DNA of 64,000 bases, taken from positions 1 to 64,000 of the forward strand of contig JAHDYR010000009.1 of the NCBI GenBank assembly GCA_019828565.1, given 5' to 3'. Under the pieces are notes generated by a model. That model had not been told where the DNA came from, ran no database searches, and saw only the letters and a list, made by a program, of their open reading frames with translations. Numbering within the stretch: the first letter of the stretch is position 1; every line of letters begins with the position of its first letter. The stretch comes from Carpediemonas membranifera. Its lineage: Eukaryota; Fornicata. A program made the position numbers and the translations under genes. Shown piece after piece: positions 10,630-19,236 of this stretch.

Positions 10630-13600
10630 TTACAGACCGGCTTGCCTAGCCTCGTCTGACTTCAGGTATACGTCTAGTGCCTCAAGGTCCTTAACTGACG
10701 AATAGTCTTGCCAGGTGGCCTCTTCGTCCTCACACCCGGCCCAGTGGACGAGGTATTCCCGTTTGGACATCGGGCCTCGACCCCGAGATCGGCTGATTCG
10801 CTCGACTTCCCACTCGTCGTCAGCCGTTGCTGCGAGTGCTTTGATCTGGTCCTCTGTCAGTCTGCCTGGATTGAACTTCCGAACTCTCGATGCGTCTACC
10901 GTGATCGCTTTCGAGTTGTCCTTCTCGGACAGGTCTAGGACCTTATACGCGACAACGACACCGTGTTGTTTCACTCCGGCGAGCCTTCGCATTGGTCCTC
11001 TCCACCCAGGTGATAACTTGTTCGGAGGTCTAGAGGGGTACTTGACCAGGACGAATCTGCTAATGATCTCGTTTCTCGATGCGGTGGCCTTGGCGAGTGC
11101 GTCCTCTCTCATTGCTTGAACTCGGCTGCTGGCGAGCTGGATAGCTGCTGCGGCCGCCTCTCTGTGGGACTCGCTCGCGCTCGCGGTACTGGAATCGGTC
11201 ACATACACGTTCTGTGGTATCCTCAGGTCGTATCCGAGTACTATCTCGGCTGGAGACAGACGTGTTGCCGTGCGCGGTGATGAATTGACGATGAACTGGG
11301 CGACAGGTAAATTCTCGATCCAGGTTGACCCTCTGAGCTGGAACTTGCGTGCCTTAAGGATGCGTAGCACCTGCTGGTTGGCGCGCTCTACCATCCCATT
11401 GGATTGCGGGTGGTGAGCCGTGGTAATATGGATCTTGAACCCCATCTCATCTGCGATGCGCTTGAAGAGTTGGTTCTTGAACTCTGGTCCTCCGTCGGAT
11501 TGGAGAACCTCAGGGCACCCGAAGCGCAATATCCAGTTGTTGACGAGGGCGTCTGCTGCTGCCGCGCCGGTGGTATTCGAAGACGCGACTAGCTCCGTCC
11601 ACCGACTGCACATGTCGATCATGACTGTAATGTAAGCTTTGCCGTCGACGGCTGGGAACGGCCCCATCGTGTCGACTGCCACCCTACGAAATGGGCGATC
11701 TACGGCTGTGTGTAATCCTGCTGGGCTGTCAACCGGGAGGCGTCTAATCACCTGGCACACCGGGCAGTTTTCGATGACCTTGTTGACCGTCTCACGCGAC
11801 ACTGACTTGCCTTGGTCTTTGAGTCGTTCAGTTACAACGCGTCGTGATAAGTGGGCCCCAGCGGTGAGGTGCTCTGCTTCGACGTCGCCTTCTGATGCAG
11901 GCTGTATGACGTACACTCGCGATAAGCCGTCAGCCCCACCGTTATCGAGGCCGGCTACGTGCTTGACGTCGAAGTCCATGTCGGACATCGCCTCCGCCCA
12001 TCTGCGGACCTTGGCGTTAGTCGACTTGTACATGTAAATTAGGTTGCGATGGTCAGTGAGCAGGGTAAACTTCCCCCAGGAGAGGTACTTGTTCCACCGC
12101 TTGATAGCAGCTACGATGGCGAATGCTTCCTTCTCACCGACGGACCACCGCGATTGCACTTGTTCGAAGGCCTTGCTCATAAAGCAGACGGGTTGACCTT
12201 CTTGCAACAGCACCGCGCCATAACCTACTCCTGATGCATCGGTCATGATGGTGTGCTCCTTGGACGCATCGAAGATGGCGAGTGCTTCTGCTTGGGCGAG
12301 CAGTGTCTTGACTTTGCGTAATGCTTGCTCTTGCTCGTCGCCTCCCAGCGGGATCTTGGCGGCCATCGCTTGTGTCAAGGGGTGAACGACTTCTGCGAAC
12401 CCGGGGACGTGGTCCCGGAAGTAGTTGAGGAACCCGACGAGCGCTTGCATTCCTTTGACTGACTTGGGCATTTCGAGATCGAGGATGTCTTGAATGCGGT
12501 CTGCTGCGATGCGTTGACAACCATGGGATATGACCCTGCCCAGGAACTCGACCTCGGCCCTCGAAAACTGGCATTTGTCACGGTTGAGCTGTAACTTGAC
12601 CTGTCGGGTGCGCTGCAGAACGCTCTCGAGGTTTCTGAGGTAGTCTTCCTCGTCTTCCCCGAAGACGATGATATCGTCGATATATATGTAACACGCGTGA
12701 CCGACCAGTTCGGCGAACGCTGACTCCATGGCGCGCTGGAAGTGGGCACCCGCGTTCCTCAGCCCGAACGGCATTCTGGTATATTGGTATTGACCGAGGA
12801 TGGTAGTGAATGCGGTGTACTTCCTGCAGCGTTTGGTCAGCTCGACCTGGTGATACCCAGATGACAGATCTAATGTGGCGAAGATCTTCTTGTTCGGTAG
12901 TTGGGCGATCACCTCGTCGATCATCGGAATCGGGTAGTCGAAGGTGGGGGTGATCTCATTGATCTGCCGGAAATCCACCACGAAGCGCGACTTCCCGCCC
13001 TTCTTCGGCACCGTCATGGCTGGGGATGCGTATGGAGAGTTGCTCTTCTCAATAAAACCCTTAAGGGACAGCTCGTCAATGTGCTCCCGTATAATGTCTA
13101 CCTTGGCTGGCGGGACGAAGTATGGTCTAGCGTTGACTACACGGTCTTCGCGCAGTATGAGGTCGTAAGGCTCAAGGCGGCTAGGTTCGCTCCGGTCCTC
13201 GAACACGTCGCTGTAACGTCTTATGAGCTTGGCTTGTCGGTCGACGCTGGTCTGTGACATGGTGAAGAGTGGAGCCTGGTACTTGTACACGTCTGGAATC
13301 TCGACCTCGTCATCGTCACGCTCGTCGGCGTATGCCTGGGGAAGGATTCCCAACGACACCATGTCGGGGTAGCCGATAATCATGTCGAATTCCGTGTCGA
13401 GGAGCAGCATACGTGGCTTGTAGCTGCACGCCTTGGGTGTAAACGCCGAAGGTAACAGTCTCACGTCCCCCTCGACTGCGCCTTGTGCATGGAGGATCCC
13501 CTTGTTGGCGGTACGTATCGGAATAATCTCAGAGCTAACTCTGGGCAGCTTGGACGCCCACGTGCTCTTAATAACGGTGACTCCGGCGCCTGAATCAAGG

Positions 13601-13800
13601 AGAGCGGAGAGACTATGGCCATTGATCTGGACTTTGATCAGCGGCACGGACGACTTGGACTCAGTCTTCCCAGTAGACTGAGATGACTCGTTCTTAGACT
13701 TGTCGGAACTCAAAACACACAAGCACTTGGAGGATTTACAGTAATCCTCCAGGTGGCCGAGACGGCCACACTTCTTGCAGGTGTGTTTGGCCTTCTGCAC
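10630..13800 (-). CDS. E4 Pol polyprotein
   Basis: About 1,056 residues without a stop. It opens with a zinc knuckle (CKKCGRLGHLEDYC), then retropepsin LLDSGAGVTVI, RT with FVVDFRQIN, LDLSSGYHQ, MPFGLRNAGAHFQ and YIDDII, RNase H with MTDASGVGYGAVL and TDHRNLIY, integrase with AVDTMGPF, QSDGGPEF and NGMVERAN, and a chromodomain (REYLVHWAGCEDEEATWQDY). All catalytic residues of protease, RT, RNase H and integrase are present. The frame has no ATG near its start and lies in the -1 frame relative to gag, overlapping it by about 90 nt. Expression therefore needs recoding, reinitiation, or a one-base error in the sequence. The C terminus stops just before the antisense ORF ends. Confidence 0.9.
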   Translation of the reverse strand: MQKAKHTCKKCGRLGHLEDYCKSSKCLCVLSSDKSKNESSQSTGKTESKSSVPLIKVQINGHSLSALLDSGAGVTVIKSTWASKLPRVSSEIIPIRTANKGILHAQGAVEGDVRLLPSAFTPKACSYKPRMLLLDTEFDMIIGYPDMVSLGILPQAYADERDDDEVEIPDVYKYQAPLFTMSQTSVDRQAKLIRRYSDVFEDRSEPSRLEPYDLILREDRVVNARPYFVPPAKVDIIREHIDELSLKGFIEKSNSPYASPAMTVPKKGGKSRFVVDFRQINEITPTFDYPIPMIDEVIAQLPNKKIFATLDLSSGYHQVELTKRCRKYTAFTTILGQYQYTRMPFGLRNAGAHFQRAMESAFAELVGHACYIYIDDIIVFGEDEEDYLRNLESVLQRTRQVKLQLNRDKCQFSRAEVEFLGRVISHGCQRIAADRIQDILDLEMPKSVKGMQALVGFLNYFRDHVPGFAEVVHPLTQAMAAKIPLGGDEQEQALRKVKTLLAQAEALAIFDASKEHTIMTDASGVGYGAVLLQEGQPVCFMSKAFEQVQSRWSVGEKEAFAIVAAIKRWNKYLSWGKFTLLTDHRNLIYMYKSTNAKVRRWAEAMSDMDFDVKHVAGLDNGGADGLSRVYVIQPASEGDVEAEHLTAGAHLSRRVVTERLKDQGKSVSRETVNKVIENCPVCQVIRRLPVDSPAGLHTAVDRPFRRVAVDTMGPFPAVDGKAYITVMIDMCSRWTELVASSNTTGAAAADALVNNWILRFGCPEVLQSDGGPEFKNQLFKRIADEMGFKIHITTAHHPQSNGMVERANQQVLRILKARKFQLRGSTWIENLPVAQFIVNSSPRTATRLSPAEIVLGYDLRIPQNVYVTDSSTASASESHREAAAAAIQLASSRVQAMREDALAKATASRNEIISRFVLVKYPSRPPNKLSPGWRGPMRRLAGVKQHGVVVAYKVLDLSEKDNSKAITVDASRVRKFNPGRLTEDQIKALAATADDEWEVERISRSRGRGPMSKREYLVHWAGCEDEEATWQDYSSVKDLEALDVYLKSDEARQAGL

Positions 13801-14558
13801 TTAAACACGGAATGGCCTCTTCCCCCGCAGTTGTAGCAGGTGTAACCCGAGTAGTCTTTTGCGGGTCTCTCCTTTTTGATCGTCTTGGGCTTGAGATCCT
13901 TCTCAGAGGAGGGCTTCTTCGGGGTGAAGGGAGCGTCGTGTCTGCGCTCTTGACGAGATGAGGCGGTTTGACGAGAGGGAGCGTCCTCGAACGCGCTCAG
14001 CAGGTTGCGCGACTCTTGGACTTCACGTGCTAGGGCTAGGACCGCGGGCATGGCCTTCTCCAGAGGCTGATCCTCGATGAGCTCTTGAATGCGGTACATG
14101 GCCTTGGGGTTACTCTTGAAGGCACGAGTATACGTCTCTTTGAGGTTGTCCTCGTTGAGCGACTTCCCATCGAAGAGGGACAGGAGGAGGGTGAACTTCC
14201 GGTTGATACGTGCTACCTGCACCGTGTCGAAACTGTTGGCGCGCAGGCGGAAGAGCTGGAGGCGTGAAGTCTTCGCGCGCGGTTGAAGGGCTTGGCCGAG
14301 CCGCTTGAGGGTCCTTTGATCCTTGAGATCGCGAATGTTCTTCTTTGAGGCTATAAGAGGGGTATGCTCGTCGCTATCGTCAGGATCAGTGTCCAGAATG
14401 GTCGTAATGAGGTCTTGAACCGCGCTATCGATGAGATCGGTGATATCTCGATGGCCTCCATAGGCCCGATAGTCTCGGAAGGCCTCGGCGAATGCGATCA
14501 GTGCCTCTACTGAAGGAATTGTTAGTAGAGGCGGGATTAAGCGTTTCTTATCGTTCAT
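13710..14558 (-). CDS. E4 Gag
   Basis: The first ATG downstream of the 5' LTR (reading minus) is at 14558 and gives 282 residues. The capsid-like head is helical, with Arg-rich stretches in the middle. A basic region near the end precedes a zinc knuckle CYNCGGRGHSVFKC with canonical CX2CX4HX4C spacing. The last 29 residues after the knuckle look like an out-of-frame reading of a second knuckle that is in frame in Pol. Gag binds and packages element RNA. Confidence 0.85.
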   Translation of the reverse strand: MNDKKRLIPPLLTIPSVEALIAFAEAFRDYRAYGGHRDITDLIDSAVQDLITTILDTDPDDSDEHTPLIASKKNIRDLKDQRTLKRLGQALQPRAKTSRLQLFRLRANSFDTVQVARINRKFTLLLSLFDGKSLNEDNLKETYTRAFKSNPKAMYRIQELIEDQPLEKAMPAVLALAREVQESRNLLSAFEDAPSRQTASSRQERRHDAPFTPKKPSSEKDLKPKTIKKERPAKDYSGYTCYNCGGRGHSVFKCRRPNTPARSVAVSATWRITVNPPSACVF

Positions 14559-14566
14559 GGAAGGAA

Positions 14567-14576
14567 TTTCTAGAAA
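14567..14576 (-). other. E4 palindrome at the primer-binding-site position
   Basis: TTTCTAGAAA, palindromic over 12 bp with flanking A and T, directly follows the 5' LTR in the minus-strand sense. No TGG-type tRNA primer site is present. Confidence 0.6.
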
Positions 14577-14697
14577 TGTAGTCCGTTTAGGACAAGAACA
14601 CTTTATGAGGAAAAGAGACGACACCAAAAGTGTCGACAGAAACCTGAAGACTATGTAAATAATGTTACTATGTAAATATTGGGTAAGACCCACGACA
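14577..14697 (-). repeat. E4 5' LTR (121 bp)
   Basis: Identical to 8588-8708. On the minus strand it starts TG and ends CA. It is followed on the right by the GCTC target duplication. Confidence 0.92.
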
Positions 14698-14957
14698 GCT
14701 CCGCGGCTTTTCGCGAAGTTGACCTGTGTCTGGGGACCACGTGACTGACGAGAGGGGCAATCTCGGTCGAAGTGGTTGCCCTGACAGTGGCGACAGGGGC
14801 GTGCCGGCTGCCGGGCGTTGTCGCCCGAGGGCCCGGTGTTGCCGTTATTGTTGGCTGGAGTGGAGCTCTGGGCGTAGTAGCCGTAGCGGAGAGCCTCCTC
14901 GCGGGCGTTGTCGTCGCGTTTGGCAACGCGGAGGGCAAGGCGTGTTGTAACGATGCG
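14698..14957 (-). pseudogene. E2 Gag C-terminal fragment with zinc knuckle
   Basis: The minus-strand frame opens after a TAG near 14957. It reads through a Gln/Asn/Pro-rich linker to a knuckle CRHCQGNHFDRDC (spacing CX2CX3HX4C), then continues in frame into the protease piece at 8587 once E4 is removed. Most of Gag is missing, so E2 had an internal deletion or was rearranged before E4 arrived. Confidence 0.75.
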
Positions 14958-15050
14958 CTAATTTATTTCGACACACTGGTGTCGTCTCGGACCAAGTAGG
15001 ACCAAGACGACACCCATAAAATATATAAATATTAATACGGTATTGCGACA
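14946..15050 (-). repeat. Possible E2 LTR remnant with strong hairpin
   Basis: The block begins TGTAACG and ends GCGACA, echoing the E4 LTR ends (TGTAGTC and ACGACA). It holds a hairpin at 14978-15014 (16-nt arms, 14 paired, loop AAGTA) and an AT-rich stretch comparable to that in the E4 LTR. No second copy is present to prove it. Confidence 0.35.
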
Positions 15051-15107
15051 CTACCCCTCCCCCCCACCGAGAGTATTAAAGCCACTTTGCAAATTGTGTC
15101 AGAAACC

Positions 15108-15167
15108 CATCCGATGGTCGAGGATCTTCCTTCAGGGTGGAACCGGGTTCGACCCCCGGAGTCACCA
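15108..15167 (+). tRNA. tRNA-like relic (T arm and acceptor 3' half)
   Basis: Positions 15143-15159 form a perfect T arm (CCGGG, TTCGACC, CCCGG) that matches the internal promoter B box GGTTCGANNCC. Seven acceptor-like bases, A as discriminator and TATTTTT follow, as at a Pol III terminator. An A-box-like TGGTCGAGG lies at 15115. The 5' acceptor strand complementary to AGTCACC is absent and the span is about 13 nt too short for a tRNA, so this is probably a truncated gene or a tRNA-derived repeat. The anticodon cannot be assigned. Confidence 0.35.
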
Positions 15168-15712
15168 TATTTTTCATTGAATGGGTCTTAACCTGCACGA
15201 CCCAGCGATGAGTCGAAAAGAAGGAGGAGGCGAAGGACGGAAAAAAATGGGAAGGGTGTACTCGATATGCCCTTGCAGCGGCCTACCTCCACCTCCTGTC
15301 TGAGGTCTGAGTACTTCGTGTGGTGGCCGAAACACGAGTCGATGGCGAAAGAGTGAATGGGGAAGATGATCGCAACGAGAGCTGAACCCGAGGGAAATGG
15401 GGAGATATATAAAGGTGATTGTACTGCTGTAGCACTAGGTTCTCACGGGCATTGGTTCCCCGCAATGCGCAAAAATTTGGAATCAATCGACTATCGATTA
15501 ACTGGGGAGGTTTGGACCGAAATTCCCCGCAAAAGAGGTGTAACAAGCATGTGTAGAGCGATATTGGGCGGAAGAATTACTTCCTGGAGGGTAATTGAGC
15601 ATAATTGGCTGCTCGCCGATTGAGTTGCCTAATACTGCGGCTAGGACCGGGCCCGCCACCTGCGACGAATACGAGCCAGAGTCGGCTCTAGTGCAGGGTT
15701 CTCGCGCAAATA
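15168..15712. other. Spacer left of E5
   Basis: No gene is supported. Short open frames on both strands show no family resemblance. It may include the degraded 3' end of E5, since the E5 chromodomain frame stops at 15713, but no LTR copy is recognisable. Confidence 0.5.
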
Positions 15713-16738
15713 TTAGTCTAGGGCCTCCAGCTGGTCGGTGTCTCTGGTAAAACTAATCCAAGAGTCTTCGCTCGGCTCGTAGCCCAGCCAGTGGACTTTG
15801 AATTCGACCTTGGACCCCTTGTTTGAGACCCTGTGCTTGTAGACATTGTCGACCACGTACTCACCGCACTCGGCGGCAAGTCTAGCGATCAGGGCTTGCT
15901 CGTCCTCTGGCGTCTCGACAGGAATGAGTCGCTCATCGCTGACCAGGACCTCTGCCAGCGACACTAAGTCGCGAACCACGTGCGTAGCGGGCGATTCGCC
16001 GGCTCGTACAACCTTCATCGGGCCCCGGAGGCTGGTGAGCAGCTTGGGAGCTCTGCCAACGTAGCGGAGGAGTGCGAAGGAGCCATCCGGGAAGCTCGGG
16101 GGTGTGTCGCTGTCCTCGCCGCTCTTGTTTCGTTCGCTATACCGTTGGAGATGAGCCTTGGCTTGCAGACGGCGGGTAGTAAGGGCGTCGCGGAACGCCT
16201 TCAGGCAATCGGCTTGGCCCGCCGACATTTCCTTAAATAGGGCCCACACCCGCTCGTATTGCGCGACTGAAAACTGCTTGGAGTCGGATCCCGAATTGCC
16301 TGTCACTAGGCGTAAGGGGGCTTGCCCCGTGGCCCGTGTTGGCCGTGTATTAATGATGTACTGCACTAAAGGGAGGAAAGGAACCCAGTCATAGTCCTGG
16401 CTGTCAAATAGTAAACCCCGCAACAGACGAAGGACTTTTCCATTCGTGCGTTCAACAATTCCGTTGGAGGCTGGGTGATGTGGGGTCGAGTAACGATGCT
16501 TGAGGGAGAGGATCCGGTTGACTTCAGCGTCCACTTGGTTCCTAAATTCCGGTCCGCCATCAGTTTGAAGTAGCGCTGGTTTCCCAAATAGGGCCCAGAC
16601 TTCTAGCATAGCTTGGGCTGTCTCGGCGGCCGTGGTTGATCTCACCGGCTTCAGTACCACGTATTTCGTGAAGACATCTGTGAAGACCAAGACGCCCTTG
16701 TACTCACCGCTAGCCCCCAGGGAGAGTTGGGTTGGCAC
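15713..16738 (-). pseudogene. E5 integrase core and chromodomain
   Basis: It reads YKGVLVFTDVFTKYVV at the start of the core. The segment that should hold the first catalytic Asp is replaced by unrelated residues at the deletion joint. The second Asp (LQTDGGPEF) and the Glu (NGIVERTN) are present. The C-terminal part has a GPMKVV box and ends with a chromodomain (FKVHWLGYEPSEDSW) and a TAG stop. Confidence 0.85.
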
Positions 16739-16814
16739 ACTGCCACAAGAGGTTCTCAGCGCACGGTTTCTCCTTCGTCTTCGCTTCGCTGCTTGATAGC
16801 AGGGATATGGAAGT

Positions 16815-18242
16815 TACCGCCATGTTGCAAAGCTCCTCGACCTGTCGCTTCATCTCTTCCACTTCGCCCTCGCCGTAGCGGTAGGGCGGTACGTTGACCA
16901 CTCTGTCATGTCGAAGGTCCAACCCGAATGGCTCCACATCGGCCGGCTCATCAATACCTCCGAACAACCCCCCTAGCTTCGCTAACACCTCTTCGACCTC
17001 CACGGTCAGGTCCATTATCACCGGCTTGGCATCATTGGTCTTCTGCGCGCTCGACAGGTAGACTTCTTCGTCAAACTCATCGCCCTCCAGCTCCAGGAAC
17101 GTCTTGGTCCCTTCTCCAGCTGTTGGTAGGTGGATTTACACCAAGCCCAAGGCCGTTAGCGTCGGGAATCCGAACACTATCGGCGGCTTAAGCCTCGGTA
17201 GGATGTAGAGTACTATCTTCGCCGTAGTACGGCGTCCTGTCTTCGGAATAACTCCTAGATCGATGTTGACTTCGATCTTCTCATGCACGTTGTAAACCGT
17301 CCCGCCTTGCAATCGAACCTTCACGTTTGTGGGGATAATTTCATCCGCGAACCCCAACTCGTCGATCAACGTCTTGTCGACAAAATCTGCGTCGGCCCCG
17401 GTGTCTAGCAATGTGTTAACGTCGCGACCGTCTACACACACCACGGCTTCAGGACGCTTCGCGGTCCCCTGGGCGACCAAAGAGGAAGAAGACAGAGAGA
17501 AACAAGCCTGAGTTTTTACACCCTTCTTGCGTTCGTCCCTCTGCTTCTTCCAGCACTTTGTGGCATCGTGGCCCACCTTGTTGCAGTAGGGGCACTTGGT
17601 AGACGCCTTGTCTTCATGCTTCTTCTTGGTCTTCTCGTCCTTCGACTCAACTGACTGACGCTGCGCCTCACGTCTACCCTTCTCAGCCTCCAGGGCTTGC
17701 TCAAAAGCCACCTTCATGGTCTCCTCCAGATCCTTGCTCTTCTTCTTGGCGCCGATTCGCTCTCTCAGGACTTGATAGCGGACTCCAGCGACGAACGCCT
17801 CCACGAGTTGCTTGGCTTGAGGCTGCAGCTCGCCGAAGTAGGAACACGTCTCCTTGAATGTCAGCACGTAATCGGCCATGTTCTCGACGAGATTGCCCGA
17901 CTCGGGGCAATTCAGCTTCTTCAGCCATTCGATGGCCTCTAGCTCGTCGAGAGGTTGGAACATCTTGTTAATCAGGTCGATAAACTCCTCGTTCCACTCC
18001 GTCTCACGATCGGGGTCATGCTCATCCATCGGTTCATCCACCACCTGGAGAAAAGAGCCCAGCATGGGAGAACGGCACTTAAACGTTTCGAGCACTTCGT
18101 TTGACACCAGGTCGAAAATAGCAATCGGATCACGGCACCTAGCGGCATAAGCACGCCAGGACTTAACCATATGGCGCCACTCCGCCACAGAGACCTTATT
18201 AAGGTAGGGTGCGTAGTTCAGTACTGTTTCCGGTACTACCAT
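16815..18242 (-). pseudogene. E5 Gag, protease and RT start, one nonsense codon
   Basis: The first ATG is at 18242 (MVVPETVLNY); the frame extends upstream without an ATG. The Gag head is followed by a Lys-rich region and a zinc knuckle CPYCNKVGHDATKC, then retropepsin LLDTGADADFVD and FGFPTLTALGLV. TAA at 17136-17138 interrupts the frame, which then continues unchanged through an acidic linker into RT entry residues (VVNVPPYRYGEGEVEEM). The family resemblance ends near 16815 at the internal deletion. The stop lies between protease and RT, so leaky termination is possible but unproven. Confidence 0.8.
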
Positions 18243-19149
18243 GGCAATATATATTGTTGCAGCAGGAAACACAGAGAGTGATTTAATTGATCCGGGGTAA
18301 ATCGGTCATCAATTGATTACATGAGCGAATCTGACAAAACGAAGATGATAAGATTCCAAAGGCGCAAGCGACCAGAGGCGTGAAAGAAGGACAGCTACGT
18401 GGTCAAGAAAGCCTCTAGTCGATTTGGCGTGAGGTCAGGTTCGTCAATCAGTTGATTGATTTTGACGGGACGACCGAAAACCGCAAAGAACGCCACTCAT
18501 AGGGCGGAAGGAGAGCCGTAATGGGACTAAATTCCCTGTACAAAACACCAACAAGGACATGAAGGGCTTTACAAGGCGCCCGAGGCTCAGCGTGGACGAG
18601 GGCCAAGCAAGATTGTCTGACGAGACAAGTGCGTCTCACATAGACTGAACCCCGCGGACAGGAGTGATGACACACACGCCAGGGGAGCCCCAAAGAGTGT
18701 AGCTTCAGGAGGCCATGATGGCAGACACTGCTGGGCGAGGTATGCTACCGACCGATGTCGAGATAGTAACGAGAGGAGAAGAGCGCTAAGAACAAACAGT
18801 TAGCTCACAGACGAGAAGTTAACAATCTAATGATCTCAATTTCCGTGATAGAGTTGCTGAAGAGTTGGCCAGCACGATGAGCTCATGGTTACATTGAGTG
18901 AGAACAGAAGAAGGTGATAGAGAAGGGTTGAAGGCAATAGGAATGATCATTTGCATGTTGAGCCAGAAACTACTGCACCAGGACAAGGTAAGCAGCAAGG
19001 CCGTAGGAGACCTGTGGTTGAACAGCGGTGATGACCCCAAGACAAGGTTGATGCTGAGATCGAGTTTACGATTTTGAGATTCGATGCAATCAGGCTTGGT
19101 AAGATTGATAGAAGATCTTTATGGTATCGAAGGAAATGTAAGACTCAAG
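18243..19149. other. Gene-free spacer between E5 and E6
   Basis: About 0.9 kb without a supported ORF, RNA gene or LTR copy. It ends with the CAAG target duplication of E6 at 19146-19149. Confidence 0.55.
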
Positions 19150-19220
19150 TGTACGCAGAGGTACCTATAAGTGCAGTTTATGTAAACACATCCATTCTCT
19201 TCACGCTTAGGGCTCCCACA
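19150..19220 (+). repeat. E6 5' LTR (71 bp)
   Basis: Starts TGTAC and ends CCCACA. Contains GCAGTTTA at 19173-19180 directly followed by TGTAAAC, the same pairing of promoter-like and 3'-end-like motifs as in E3. Confidence 0.92.
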
Positions 19221-19228
19221 GTTATAAC
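19221..19228 (+). other. E6 palindrome at the primer-binding-site position
   Basis: GTTATAAC follows the LTR directly. Including the terminal CA of the LTR and the following TG, CAGTTATAACTG is a perfect 12-bp palindrome. No TGG-type primer site is present. Confidence 0.6.
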
Positions 19229-19236
19229 TGTAACAA

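Larger units (their letters stand above)
8588..14697 (-). mobile_element. E4: intact-looking Ty3/gypsy chromovirus with antisense ORF
   Basis: Identical 121-bp repeats at both ends (TGTAGTCCG ... CCACGACA as read on the plus strand), flanked by GCTC at 8584-8587 and 14698-14701. The gag and pol frames on the minus strand have no internal stop. Between the end of pol (10630) and the left LTR lie 1.9 kb that include a plus-strand ORF of about 430 codons. A purine-rich tract on the minus strand (GGAGGGGCGG) directly abuts the left LTR, showing that this 1.9 kb lies inside the element. It is the most recent and best preserved copy here. Confidence 0.93.
2445..15050 (-). mobile_element. E2: Ty3/gypsy element split by two nested insertions
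   Basis: Three minus-strand pieces belong together: Gag zinc knuckle (14698-14957), protease (8207-8587) and RT plus start of RNase H (2445-3620). Removing E4 with one GCTC duplication joins the Gag piece in frame to the protease piece. Removing E3 with one CTGG duplication joins protease in frame to RT (DDVVLP then VFSVSGS). The element is truncated inside RNase H near 2445 and lacks most of Gag. A TG...CA block at 14946-15050 may be what is left of its 5' LTR. Confidence 0.85.
15713..18242 (-). mobile_element. E5: internally deleted Ty3/gypsy chromovirus
   Basis: The minus-strand order is Gag with zinc knuckle, protease, the first residues of RT, then a jump straight to the integrase core and chromodomain. 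The rest of RT, all of RNase H and the integrase zinc module are missing. No LTR pair was found at either end. Confidence 0.82.

Noticed and set aside
13700-13803. Classical -1 slippery heptamer for E4 Gag-Pol
   Set aside because: No X XXY YYZ heptamer in the gag frame was found in the overlap.
15095-15167. Intact 73-nt tRNA gene
   Set aside because: The T arm is perfect, but no 5' acceptor strand pairs with AGTCACC and no proper anticodon stem fits; kept only as a relic.
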